DNA from: Spirosoma terrae
Lineage (GTDB): Bacteria > Bacteroidota > Bacteroidia > Cytophagales > Spirosomataceae
Assembly: GCF_010435915.1 (NCBI RefSeq)
Contig: NZ_JAAFZH010000004.1
Location: 248,001-312,000, forward strand
Direction: 5' to 3'
Length of the DNA stretch: 64,000 nt
Shown: positions 18,394 through 27,320 of the stretch, piece by piece
Numbering within the stretch: the stretch's first letter is position 1
How the letters are laid out: every line of letters begins with the position of its first letter
The notes under the pieces: generated by a model
Seen by the model: only the letters and a program-made list of their open reading frames with translations
Database searches by the model: none
What the model was told of the DNA's origin: nothing
Made by a program: the position numbers and the translations under genes

Positions 18394-18777
18394 ATGAAAT
18401 TAAATGCCGGAGTAATAACGCCTAATCTTCAGGAAACCAAACAATTCTATTCCTCCGTACTAGGGTTTGGCGTTACGTTTGAAAACGACTTTTACGTATT
18501 GCTTCATACGCCCAATCAGCAGGCCGAACTCAGTTTTCTCCTGCCCAATCACCCATCGCAGCAACCTCTTTTCCAACCTGGATTTACCGGGCAAGGAATC
18601 TTTCTGACAATTGAGGTTTCTGACGTAGATGCCGAATACGCTCGCATTCGGGCGCTAGGCGTTCCCATAGCTATTGAGCTACGCGACGAGCCTTGGGGAG
18701 ATCGGCATTTTGCTATAGTCGATCCCAATGGTATCGGAATCGATATCGTAACCTACGCACCTCCGGCTGACGAGTGA
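18394..18777 (+). CDS. VOC (glyoxalase/bleomycin resistance) family protein
   Basis: A 127-residue vicinal-oxygen-chelate protein. Two beta-alpha-beta-beta-beta modules are visible: LNAGVITPNLQETKQFYSSVLGF and IFLTIEVSDVDAEYARIRALG, ending in the typical WGDRHFAIVDPNGIGIDIV. Substrate unknown; relatives include glyoxalases, dioxygenases and antibiotic-binding proteins. Last gene of the regulator-DUF3224-VOC run, followed three bases later by a perfect 19-bp hairpin. Confidence 0.92.
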   Translation: MKLNAGVITPNLQETKQFYSSVLGFGVTFENDFYVLLHTPNQQAELSFLLPNHPSQQPLFQPGFTGQGIFLTIEVSDVDAEYARIRALGVPIAIELRDEPWGDRHFAIVDPNGIGIDIVTYAPPADE

Positions 18778-18780
18778 GCC

Positions 18781-18825
18781 TTTCAAACGTAATGCCCACT
18801 AATCTGGTGGGCATTACGTTTGAAA
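18781..18825. terminator. Perfect 19-bp hairpin between convergent genes
   Basis: Arms 18781-18799 and 18807-18825 pair without mismatch around a seven-base loop. No clear T run follows on either strand, so it may act as a bidirectional barrier or processed 3' end instead of a textbook terminator. It sits between the VOC gene and the convergent acyl-CoA dehydrogenase gene. Confidence 0.75.
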
Positions 18826-18855
18826 AAGGAACGTACTAAACCGTAAATGAGCCGA

Positions 18856-20064
18856 TTACTTAAACGCCGGAATACCGGTTATATCGGCTCCCAGAATCAG
18901 CAGGTGAATATCGTGTGTGCCTTCGTACGTACTGACTGACTCGAGGTTCATCAGATGACGCATGATTGGGTATTCGCCCGAGATCCCCATTGCCCCCAAC
19001 ATTTGTCGTGCTTCGCGAGCTACGGTCAAAGCCACCTCAATGTTGTTCCGTTTGGCGAGCGAAATTTGAGCATTCGTGGCCTTGTCTTCATTTTTGAGCA
19101 TTCCCAGCCGCCAACACAGTAATTGTGCCTGCGTAACAGCGGTCAGCATTTCGGCTAGTTTTTTCTGAACGAGCTGAAAACTGGCAATTGGCTTATTAAA
19201 CTGTATTCGCTCCAGCGCGTATCGTCTGGCAACCTCGTAACACTCCATGGCAGCGCCCAGCGCCCCCCAGGCAATTCCATAGCGAGCCTGGTCGAGGCAT
19301 TTCAAGGCACTTTTCAACCCAAACGCTTCTGGCAGCATATTTTCTTTGGGTACACGAACATCCTGAAAAATCAACTCGCCCGTACAACTGGCCCGCAGCG
19401 ACCATTTATTTTTAATTTCCTGAGTAGTGAAGCCTTCCATTCCCTGCTCTACCACTAAACAACGAATTTTACCCTGCTCATTTTTTGCCCAGACTAGAGC
19501 GATACCGGCAATGGGGCCGTTCGTAATCCAAAGCTTAGACCCATTCAACAAATAGTAATCGCTACGTTCGATGAAGTTTGTTTCCATACCACCCGGATCT
19601 GAGCCATGATTGGCTTCCGTTAAGCCGAAGCAGCCTAACAGCTCACCCTTTGCCAGACGAGGAAGGTATTTCCTCTTTTGCTCCTCTGAACCGAATGAGT
19701 AGAGAGGATACATAACCAGCGAGTTCTGGACCGATACGCACGAACGCATACCGGAGTCTCCGCGCTCAATCTCCTGCAACATCAGACCATACGAAATCTG
19801 ATCTAACCCTCCTCCTCCCAACTCGGTCGGGATAGTGGCCCCAAAGGCTCCGATCTTACCGAACTTGGGTACAAGCTGCGCCGGAAATTCGGCCCGTTGC
19901 GCATAATCTTCAATAATGGGCGTGATTTCGCGCTTTACAAAATCGCGCACAGCCGAACGTACCAGTTTATGTTCGGCCATCAGTAAATCGTCAAGGCAAT
20001 AAAAATCCGGAGATTCAAATGAATCTACCTTATTGCGGGGTGAGGTCATGGCTACAGATTGCAT
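18856..20064 (-). CDS. Acyl-CoA dehydrogenase, glutaryl-CoA dehydrogenase-like
   Basis: FAD enzyme of 402 residues. The sequence is closest in feel to glutaryl-CoA dehydrogenases: IERGDSGMRSCVSVQNSLVMYPL (substrate-binding Arg and Ser region), GCFGLTEANHGSDPGGMET (FAD contacts), LWITNGPIAGIALVWAK, RIQFNKPIASFQLVQKKLAEM, and the catalytic base Glu in SVSTYEGTHDIH. It would oxidise and possibly decarboxylate glutaryl-CoA from lysine or tryptophan breakdown; the specific substrate is inferred. Single gene, no catabolic neighbours. The start at 20064 has a second Met six codons in. Confidence 0.9.
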   Translation of the reverse strand: MQSVAMTSPRNKVDSFESPDFYCLDDLLMAEHKLVRSAVRDFVKREITPIIEDYAQRAEFPAQLVPKFGKIGAFGATIPTELGGGGLDQISYGLMLQEIERGDSGMRSCVSVQNSLVMYPLYSFGSEEQKRKYLPRLAKGELLGCFGLTEANHGSDPGGMETNFIERSDYYLLNGSKLWITNGPIAGIALVWAKNEQGKIRCLVVEQGMEGFTTQEIKNKWSLRASCTGELIFQDVRVPKENMLPEAFGLKSALKCLDQARYGIAWGALGAAMECYEVARRYALERIQFNKPIASFQLVQKKLAEMLTAVTQAQLLCWRLGMLKNEDKATNAQISLAKRNNIEVALTVAREARQMLGAMGISGEYPIMRHLMNLESVSTYEGTHDIHLLILGADITGIPAFK

Positions 20065-20198
20065 ACTGGCAAAACTCTAAAAGTTGCGGCTTGTTGGCAA
20101 AAAGATGTTTTTTTACCAATTTACTGAAAAAGAGCCAACTGCAACAAGGTTATCAATACTTTACAATAGGTAAGTTACTTAGATACTAATAACCGAAT

Positions 20199-21113
20199 AT
20201 GACCTCCTCTAAAAATCGAATCATTCAACTCAATTCTTCTGTTTTCAGATTTCTCCTGGCAGTATGTTTTGTTTTGAAGACTACTACTGACGCTTACAGC
20301 CAGAATCCTCCAGAAACAGAAATTTTCCTCGTTGAACTCGACCTTCCCAACCGATCGGTCAGCGTTCCAACCAATATTACGCAGCACAAGGGTTATGATA
20401 ATCAGCCTTCGTTTACACCCGATGGCAAGGCATTGTTATATACATCCATGCGAGAAAATAATCAAACCGACATTTACCGTTATGACCTAAAAACGCAGCA
20501 AACAACGCAACTGACTAGCACTGCAGAAAGTGAATACTCGCCAATCATAACTCCCACAGGCAATTACTTCTCGGTTATTCGCGTCGAGAAAGACCAGACA
20601 CAACGGTTATGGAAATTTCCGGTATCGGGACCCGCAGAGCCTGAGCTAATGCTAAAAAATGTAAAACCCGTTGGCTATCACTGCTGGCTCAATCAGGACT
20701 GGTTGGCTCTTTTCATACTGGGAAAGCCCAATACGCTTCAGTTAGCTCAGGTTAGCACTGGTGATACAATACGTATCGAGGGTAATATAGGTCGTTCCCT
20801 TCAAAAAGTACCGGGTAGGGAAGCGGTCAGTTTCGTTTATAAAGAATCCCCAAATAACTGGCAAATAAGGCAATTGAATTGGAAAGGACGTCAGATTTCA
20901 CCTCTTGTCAAAACGTTGGAAGGAAGCGAAGATTTTGTATGGACTAGCGATGGTACGTTACTGATGTGTCAGGGATCGGCGCTATACTTTTACAAGCCCA
21001 ACGTTACGTCCTCCTGGATGCAGCTTGCCGATTTTAGCTCATCCGGCATCAAGCAATTAACCCGACTCGCTATCGATCCAAAAGGAAAAACGCTGGCGCT
21101 GGTGAGCCAGTAG
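20199..21113 (+). CDS. Secreted PD40/TolB-like beta-propeller protein
   Basis: A 304-residue exported protein with signal peptide (about 1-35, ending DAYSQ) and WD40-like PD40 repeats: YDNQPSFTPDGKALLYTSMRENNQTDIYRYDLKTQQTTQLT and EYSPIITPTGNYFSVIRVEKDQTQRLWKF. Such repeats form propellers resembling TolB; function unknown. Similar proteins in Bacteroidota often have an extra C-terminal domain that is absent here. It is a single gene with its own T-tailed terminator downstream. Confidence 0.8.
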   Translation: MTSSKNRIIQLNSSVFRFLLAVCFVLKTTTDAYSQNPPETEIFLVELDLPNRSVSVPTNITQHKGYDNQPSFTPDGKALLYTSMRENNQTDIYRYDLKTQQTTQLTSTAESEYSPIITPTGNYFSVIRVEKDQTQRLWKFPVSGPAEPELMLKNVKPVGYHCWLNQDWLALFILGKPNTLQLAQVSTGDTIRIEGNIGRSLQKVPGREAVSFVYKESPNNWQIRQLNWKGRQISPLVKTLEGSEDFVWTSDGTLLMCQGSALYFYKPNVTSSWMQLADFSSSGIKQLTRLAIDPKGKTLALVSQ

Positions 21114-21427
21114 CCGGATTACTCTGCCAATATACGTAGCGCGATGTTGCTACGTACATTGCTCTCGATATGCACACGTAGTATATATAAAACCAGCCCG
21201 TTCAGACAAGCAAAAACTGCTCAATTGAACGGGCTGGTTTATTTTTTGGAGAATTGATGAGTGAACAAGTTTGTAAAGATGATAGCCGACTTTACAGATT
21301 ATTTCACAGACCAATAAAAGCAGGAAACCGCCCCCAAGCGGGAACGGCTCCATGAGTACAACAAAACCACAGTAAAGCTGCTGGGCTTCAAGGCCAGACA
21401 GGATGCCTGTGGCTCTGCTGTCGTATC
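21114..21427. other. Intergenic gap between PD40 gene and amt
   Basis: 314 bases between convergent genes. It holds the terminator at 21190-21246. The rest has a weak hairpin near 21394-21417 close to the amt stop and nothing else I recognise. Confidence 0.5.
21190..21246 (+). terminator. Rho-independent terminator of the PD40 gene
   Basis: Arms 21190-21204 and 21226-21240 pair over 15 bp (AAACCAGCCCGTTCA with its complement), loop 21 bases, followed by ATTTTTT. Confidence 0.8.
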
Positions 21428-22762
21428 TTATGCTTCGATCAGGAATTCGTCGTGCTGACTTACGTCCAGACCACTCTTCTCATCTTCTTCAGATACACGA
21501 AGCGGTAAGATCAGATCCGTAACTTTCAGCATTAGGAAAGACATTCCGAAAGCAAATAATGAAACAATAACCAAAGCAATAACATGGTTGATAAACAACG
21601 TGGTTTGACCAAACGCCAGTCCTTCGTCAACAACACCAGCGTTTACGCCTTTGCTAGCGAAAATACCGGTCATCAGCATACCAACCATACCGCCTACACC
21701 GTGGCAAGGGAATACGTCCAGTGTATCGTCCAGCGTCGATTTAGAGCGTAAGTGCGCTACGTAGTTCGATACAATGGCAGCGATCGTTCCAACAAAGATC
21801 GACGAAGGAACCGTTACGAAACCAGCAGCAGGCGTAATAGCCACCAAACCAACTACAGCACCGATGCTGAAGCCCAAAGCGGATACTTTTTTACCTTTTG
21901 CCGCATCGAACAATACCCAGGCAAGACCAGCAGCAGCAGCAGCCGTATTGGTAGTAGCGAAAGCAGAAGCAGCTAATGGAGAAGCACCTACCGCTGAACC
22001 AGCGTTGAAGCCAAACCAGCCGAACCAAAGTAAACCTGTACCCAATAAAACAAATGGAATGTTAGCTGGTGGAAAGAAACTTGCTTCGAGGTGCGACTTA
22101 CGACGCTTCAGATATAAAGCACCCGCCAGAGCTGCCCAACCAGCCGACATGTGAACAACCGTACCACCCGCAAAATCAAGGACACCTAATTTGAAGAGGA
22201 AACCTTCTGGATGCCAGGTCATGTGAGCCAGCGGAGCATAAACGAACAGGCTAAACAGCACCATAAACAACACGTAAGAACGGAAGTTAATACGTTCGGC
22301 CATCGAACCCGTTACCAGAGCTGGCGTAATTACCGCAAACTTCAGCTGGAAGAAAGCAAACACCACTAAAGGAATCGTAGAAGCCAGCGGCCATGGCTTG
22401 CCATCCAATACACCTTTAAACATGAAGTGATCCATTGGATTACCAATAAAACCGCCGATAGACGTACCGAAGGCCAGACTGAAACCTATCACAACCCACA
22501 ACACACTGATCACACCCATGGCGATGAAGCTCTGAAGCATGGTCGAAATAACGTTTTTGTTATTGACCATACCGCCATAGAAATAGGCTAGACCAGGAGT
22601 CATTAACAAGACAAGAGCGGCAGCAACCAACATCCAGGCGGTATCGCCTGCGCTAATACCTTCCGTTACGATTTGTGTCGGAACGCCATTGAAACCAGGT
22701 AATATGCCTAGCACGGCAATGGCCAACAGCACGACCAGAGGAACATAATTGGGCTTTTGCAT
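21428..22762 (-). CDS. amt: Ammonium transporter Amt
   Basis: Inner-membrane ammonium channel, 444 residues with about eleven membrane helices. Hallmarks: DTAWMLVAAALVLLMTPGLAYFYGGMV at the N-terminus, the twin pore histidines in VVHMSAGWAAL and FPCHGVGGMVGML, and GLLWFGWFGFNAGSAVGAS. The cytoplasmic C-terminal tail is short (LRVSEEDEKSGLDVSQHDEFLIEA). Many Amt genes are coupled to a GlnK/PII gene; none is present here. Instead an outer-membrane porin precedes it by 67 bases on the same strand, suggesting the pair forms an uptake route across both membranes, probably induced by nitrogen limitation. Confidence 0.97.
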   Translation of the reverse strand: MQKPNYVPLVVLLAIAVLGILPGFNGVPTQIVTEGISAGDTAWMLVAAALVLLMTPGLAYFYGGMVNNKNVISTMLQSFIAMGVISVLWVVIGFSLAFGTSIGGFIGNPMDHFMFKGVLDGKPWPLASTIPLVVFAFFQLKFAVITPALVTGSMAERINFRSYVLFMVLFSLFVYAPLAHMTWHPEGFLFKLGVLDFAGGTVVHMSAGWAALAGALYLKRRKSHLEASFFPPANIPFVLLGTGLLWFGWFGFNAGSAVGASPLAASAFATTNTAAAAAGLAWVLFDAAKGKKVSALGFSIGAVVGLVAITPAAGFVTVPSSIFVGTIAAIVSNYVAHLRSKSTLDDTLDVFPCHGVGGMVGMLMTGIFASKGVNAGVVDEGLAFGQTTLFINHVIALVIVSLFAFGMSFLMLKVTDLILPLRVSEEDEKSGLDVSQHDEFLIEA

Positions 22763-22829
22763 AATAATAATTGAGGGGGTTTTTGTTGTACTGATTAAAA
22801 AATCTGGTTAAGAAAACGAGTTACAGAGG

Positions 22830-24002
22830 TTAGAACTTGAAGATCGCTGCCATGCCAAGCGTTGCCTGAGACTTCGAGAGGGAGCCATCGTTTTTCTCGA
22901 ATTTATCGGCAGAATAGCTATCAAGACGGAATTCTGGCTTCAGCAATACATGGCCATCAGCCGCTGTGATATTACCCGTTACGGTAATTGAATTTACACT
23001 GGCACCATTCCCGGCGGCATCTGTAAGCGCCCGAACGCCATTCTTATTATCGAATGTTTCGTAACGTAGACCAAGACCGAATTTGTCAGTGAATGAGTAG
23101 TTGGTGTAAACAGCCACACCACCCCAGCTTTTCGACTCAGTAGGACCACCACCGCCCTGGAAATCACCTTTCTGCATACCAGTGGCAGCATTCAGACCCA
23201 GGAAGAACTTCGATGTGATCTGATACGTAGTAGCTAAGTCAAAAACAGTATAGCTAGCCTTGTCTGCACTAACAGCTACGGTATTATTTGGATTTAATAC
23301 GTCAGCTGAGGCTTCGTTTGAGTGGATCGCATTCAGATAAACGTTCCAGCCCGAAACCGGCGAAAAGAAGAATTGACCGATTAAGCCTTTCTTTTTATTG
23401 TTATCAACCAGATTATCGACGTTGTTAACAACACCAAGCATTAAATAAGCGCGATCACTGAAGGTGTATTGCCCTTTTAAACCGATATGATAGAAGGGAC
23501 CGTTATTGAAGAGGTTAGACAGCGAGTAGTTGAAGTTAACCGGCGCATCGATCACTTCGTAGCCGATATGCGTACCAAATTGACCAGCAGTGAAGGATAG
23601 TTTGCTGGTAGGTTTAAAAACAATATACGCCTGTTTGATGGCCAACGCTGTTGAACCAGGCGTACCGAGCAGACCAATGTTATTACCGTAGTTACCCAGA
23701 TCGGCAAAGGTTCCGAACGTCAGGTCCATCACTGCGTCTACCTTATCTGCTGTATACATTGCTTTAGCCTGAATCAGACCGATACCAAATTGGCCAGCCT
23801 TCTGATCGAAAGCACGGGCATTGCCTGCGTTTGATCCATTCAACCCAAGGTTAGATTGACTTTTTGGGTTATTGAAGTTAGCGAGGTAGTAGGTATCCAT
23901 GTACCCGGAAAACGTAAATTTTCCAGACGTAGCAGTAGAATCCTGGGCATACGCCCCAAATCCGGCAAACAAAGAACTAATAAGTAAAAAGACTTTTTTC
24001 AT
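22830..24002 (-). CDS. Outer-membrane porin-like barrel upstream of amt
   Basis: A 390-residue barrel of the type annotated as OmpL-like or beta-barrel porin-2. The ATG at 24002 (MKKVFLLISSLFAGFGAYAQ) gives a standard signal peptide; the longer frame adds an implausible N-terminus. Strand-like segments and short turns run throughout (GKFTFSGYMDTYYLANF, KLSFTAGQFGTHIGYE, KFGLGLRYETFDNK), and the last residue is Phe (MAAIFKF), as in outer-membrane barrels. Cotranscription with amt is likely from the 67-base spacing. In Bacteroidota such porins often accompany ammonium transporters. Confidence 0.85.
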   Translation of the reverse strand: MKKVFLLISSLFAGFGAYAQDSTATSGKFTFSGYMDTYYLANFNNPKSQSNLGLNGSNAGNARAFDQKAGQFGIGLIQAKAMYTADKVDAVMDLTFGTFADLGNYGNNIGLLGTPGSTALAIKQAYIVFKPTSKLSFTAGQFGTHIGYEVIDAPVNFNYSLSNLFNNGPFYHIGLKGQYTFSDRAYLMLGVVNNVDNLVDNNKKKGLIGQFFFSPVSGWNVYLNAIHSNEASADVLNPNNTVAVSADKASYTVFDLATTYQITSKFFLGLNAATGMQKGDFQGGGGPTESKSWGGVAVYTNYSFTDKFGLGLRYETFDNKNGVRALTDAAGNGASVNSITVTGNITAADGHVLLKPEFRLDSYSADKFEKNDGSLSKSQATLGMAAIFKF

Positions 24003-24276
24003 GCTTTTTATTTGGTGAGCTAATTGATCAGATTGTAGTTTAACCGGGAGCAAATTTTATCATATAATTTATTTAACACAATAGATACACATCAATTTCA
24101 TGGCATTTTTCTTATAATTATCTAATTTTATTTAAAATGTTCTACTAATTACACTTAAAATACTCTGTTTTATGATTTTTTGTTGAACTTTAATATATTC
24201 TGCTTAAGTCTGTTTATACCAAATATTATTTTTTTGAAATTTTTTAAAATATCTCTTTTTAAAATGGCGGTAAACA
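24003..24276. other. AT-rich upstream region of the porin-amt pair
   Basis: About 270 very AT-rich bases, the lowest GC of the window, upstream of the porin gene. It probably contains the nitrogen-responsive promoter, but I found no convincing sigma-54 (GG-N10-GC) or TAnnTTTG match. The small plus-strand reading frame crossing it is not gene-like. Confidence 0.45.
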
Positions 24277-24312
24277 AAAAATGCCCAGCTGATTCATCAG
24301 CTGGGCATTTTT
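24277..24312. terminator. Terminator after ferredoxin gene
   Basis: Arms 24277-24292 and 24297-24312 pair over 16 bp around the loop TTCA. A-rich left flank and T-rich right flank make it functional in either direction; on the minus strand it ends the ferredoxin transcript. Confidence 0.85.
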
Positions 24313-24334
24313 GGATTAAAACTAGATCGGTCTG

Positions 24335-24784
<450 letters not shown>

Positions 24785-24820
24785 TTAGTTGATGGTGTAT
24801 TCCATTTGTTTATATAGTTC

Positions 24821-25840
24821 ATGCTTCAATCAGAACGCCTGCAAACGTTCGTGGCTTTAGGCGATTTTATACGATCCGCTGAGGCCCAGCCCGAATTAAT
24901 TGAAATTGCTCACCGGGCTTATCACAAAAATAACTGGTTCACTCCCGAAAATACGTTAAAAGCCTTACAGGCAATAGCTAACGAGTTTTTAACGCACGAC
25001 AATCTGTTGGAATGGGTGAACTCGTATCCGGCCGATCCGCAGATGCCACGTTCAGTTGGCGTTGTTATGGCTGGAAACATACCGGCGGTGGGTTTTCATG
25101 ACTTATTAAGTGTACTGATCAGCGGCCATAAACTACTAGCCAAATTAAGTACTCAAGATTTTGTACTTATCCACTATTTAATACAAAAAATAAAAGAGAT
25201 CAATCCCAATTTCGCTACGTTGATCGAAGAGGCTGATCGTTTGAATCAGGCCGATGCCTATATCGCCACCGGTAGCAACAATACAGCCCGTTACTTCGAT
25301 TATTATTTTTCGAAAAAGCCGAATATCATTCGAAAAAACCGAACCTCCGTTGGATTATTGATGGGCGAAGAAAATGAGGAAGAATTTCTGAAACTTGGTC
25401 ACGACATCTCGGATTACTACGGTTTAGGATGCCGTAACGTATCGACTCTGCTCGTCCCCGATGATTATGACTTTACACCACTCCTAAGAGCACTTGAACC
25501 TCAGGCCACTACCTACCTGAATAACCATAAATATCAGAACAATTACGATTACAATAAGTCGGTCTATCTGATCAATGCTGTTCCCCATCTCGATAATGGC
25601 TATTTATTATTGACGCCAAACGACGGGCTTGTTTCCCCTATTTCTGTGGTTTACTATCAAACCTATGCGTCGCTTGATGAAGCACGAAACTGGCTGGTTG
25701 AACGTGCCGATCGAATTCAGGTTGTAGCTTCTGCTCAAGGCTGGTATCCCAACAGCGTAGCATTCGGGGAAACGCAAAAGCCCGGACTCAGCGATTATGC
25801 TGACGGGGTCGACACAATGGCTTTCTTGTCAACGCTTTAA
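24821..25840 (+). CDS. LuxC-like acyl-CoA reductase
   Basis: A 339-residue member of the LuxC/acyl-CoA reductase branch of the aldehyde dehydrogenase superfamily, which makes fatty aldehydes from acyl-CoA or acyl-ACP. Visible features: SVGVVMAGNIPAVGFHDLLSVLISGHKLLAKLS (nucleotide-binding region), AYIATGSNNTARYFDYYF, and the probable active-site cysteine in YYGLGCRNVSTLLVP. It is shorter than LuxC (about 480), which is usual for the Bacteroidota form. No luciferase genes accompany it, so bioluminescence is not implied. It is divergent from a ferredoxin gene. Physiological product unknown. Confidence 0.88.
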   Translation: MLQSERLQTFVALGDFIRSAEAQPELIEIAHRAYHKNNWFTPENTLKALQAIANEFLTHDNLLEWVNSYPADPQMPRSVGVVMAGNIPAVGFHDLLSVLISGHKLLAKLSTQDFVLIHYLIQKIKEINPNFATLIEEADRLNQADAYIATGSNNTARYFDYYFSKKPNIIRKNRTSVGLLMGEENEEEFLKLGHDISDYYGLGCRNVSTLLVPDDYDFTPLLRALEPQATTYLNNHKYQNNYDYNKSVYLINAVPHLDNGYLLLTPNDGLVSPISVVYYQTYASLDEARNWLVERADRIQVVASAQGWYPNSVAFGETQKPGLSDYADGVDTMAFLSTL

Positions 25841-25883
25841 CTTCAGAAACCTCCATACTGGCAACGAAATACTACGTACCAGT

Positions 25884-27242
25884 ATGGTCGGTGCTCGAAA
25901 CGTGCCTATTTTAGCAACGTCCTTCGAAACAGTAGTTAAAAAATCATTATCCGACGTGCGATTCTTTTTTACAGTTGCTCTCCTTGTCAACACGAGTGTC
26001 ACCATTGCCCAATCTAAACCCGATGCTAAAATGGACTGGTTTGCGAATGCCAAACTGGGCATTTTCATCCATTGGGGTATCTATTCAGTGAATGGTATCG
26101 ATGAGTCGTGGTCATTTCACAATAATTATCTGCCCTATGCCAACTACATGAAACAGTTGGATGGTTTTACTGCCGATCGGTATGATCCGGCGCGATGGGG
26201 TGAACTTATCAAGCAGAGCGGAGCACGTTACGCTGTATTGACGACTAAGCATCACGATGGAGTAGCCTTGTGGCCAACTAAACTGAGTACACTAAATACG
26301 GTAGAGAAAACCCCCGCCCGGCGAGATCTGGCTACTCCCCTTGTGGAGTCACTACGTAAGCAAAATCTTAAAGTTGGCCTTTATTACTCGCTCCTCGATT
26401 GGTCGGACGATCGCTACGACGGCTTTACAAAAAGCGAAAAGCGCTACGATATTACGAAAGAACCTGCCCGCTGGAACCGTTTTGTACAGTTTTATCAGGG
26501 TCAGTTACGCGAATTAACCACCGCATATCGACCCGATTTGTGGTGGTTCGATGGCGACTGGGAACATAAAGCGGAGGAGTGGAAAGCGGCAGAAACCCGT
26601 AAACTCTTACTAGACAGCAATCCTGGTGTGATTCTCAATTCCCGGCTAATGGGGCATGGCGATTACAGCACTCCCGAGCAGGATCTTCCTCTGGAGCGTC
26701 CCAAGGACAAATACTGGGAGTTGTGTATGACAATGAATGAAAGCTGGGGCTATCAACCCAGTGATAAGAACTACAAAACCTCTAGTGAAGTCATTCAAAT
26801 TTTTGCCGAATGTATCAGCAAGGGAGGCAATATGTTGCTTGGCATTGGTCCCAAAGCGGACGGTACTATTCCCGATGAACAAACAAACGTCCTGAAAGAC
26901 TTAGGCCGTTGGACCAATAAGCATTCGGAAGCGATATACGGCACCCGAGAAGGACTACCCAACGGCTACTTTTACGGACCTTCTACGTTATCGACAGACA
27001 GTACCATTGTCTATCTTTTTTTACCTTACAAACCGAGTGGGTCGGTCATGTTAAAGGGGGTAAAAAATTGCATTAACCGGGTTTGGGTGGTTGGTAATGG
27101 AACAAAGCCAGCTTTTCATGTGCGGATGCGTCCCTATTGGAGCCAAAACGCCGGATTGCTATTCATCGATGTACCCGCACAGGCACTTGACGAGCAAATG
27201 ACCGTGCTGGCCGTACTGCTCGATGGTAAGCTCAAGCTTTAG
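25884..27242 (+). CDS. GH29 alpha-L-fucosidase, secreted
   Basis: Retaining glycosidase of family GH29, 452 residues from ATG 25884. An earlier in-frame start overlaps the acyl-CoA reductase gene and is not preferred. The signal-like segment is DVRFFFTVALLVNTSVTIAQ, with an unusually long N-terminal extension before it. Family hallmarks: WFANAKLGIFIHWGIYSVNG, RYAVLTTKHHDGVALW, VGLYYSLLDWSD, and the nucleophile aspartate in DLWWFDGDWEH. GGNMLLGIGPKADGTIP is the usual later motif. It removes L-fucose from glycans outside the cytoplasm. No SusC/SusD pair is nearby, so this is not an obvious polysaccharide utilisation locus. Confidence 0.93.
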   Translation: MVGARNVPILATSFETVVKKSLSDVRFFFTVALLVNTSVTIAQSKPDAKMDWFANAKLGIFIHWGIYSVNGIDESWSFHNNYLPYANYMKQLDGFTADRYDPARWGELIKQSGARYAVLTTKHHDGVALWPTKLSTLNTVEKTPARRDLATPLVESLRKQNLKVGLYYSLLDWSDDRYDGFTKSEKRYDITKEPARWNRFVQFYQGQLRELTTAYRPDLWWFDGDWEHKAEEWKAAETRKLLLDSNPGVILNSRLMGHGDYSTPEQDLPLERPKDKYWELCMTMNESWGYQPSDKNYKTSSEVIQIFAECISKGGNMLLGIGPKADGTIPDEQTNVLKDLGRWTNKHSEAIYGTREGLPNGYFYGPSTLSTDSTIVYLFLPYKPSGSVMLKGVKNCINRVWVVGNGTKPAFHVRMRPYWSQNAGLLFIDVPAQALDEQMTVLAVLLDGKLKL

Positions 27243-27260
27243 CAATAAATACCCCATGCG

Positions 27261-27312
27261 AATCAACTAAAGAGGGAGACGTAGTCAAACACGTCTCCCT
27301 CTTTAGTTGATT
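27261..27312. terminator. Perfect 22-bp hairpin between convergent genes
   Basis: Arms 27261-27282 and 27291-27312 pair without mismatch; the loop is eight bases. It sits between the fucosidase and the convergent esterase genes and can end both. The internal A-rich and T-rich blocks flank the GC-rich core, giving short U runs in both directions. Confidence 0.85.
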
Positions 27313-27320
27313 GCAAAAGC

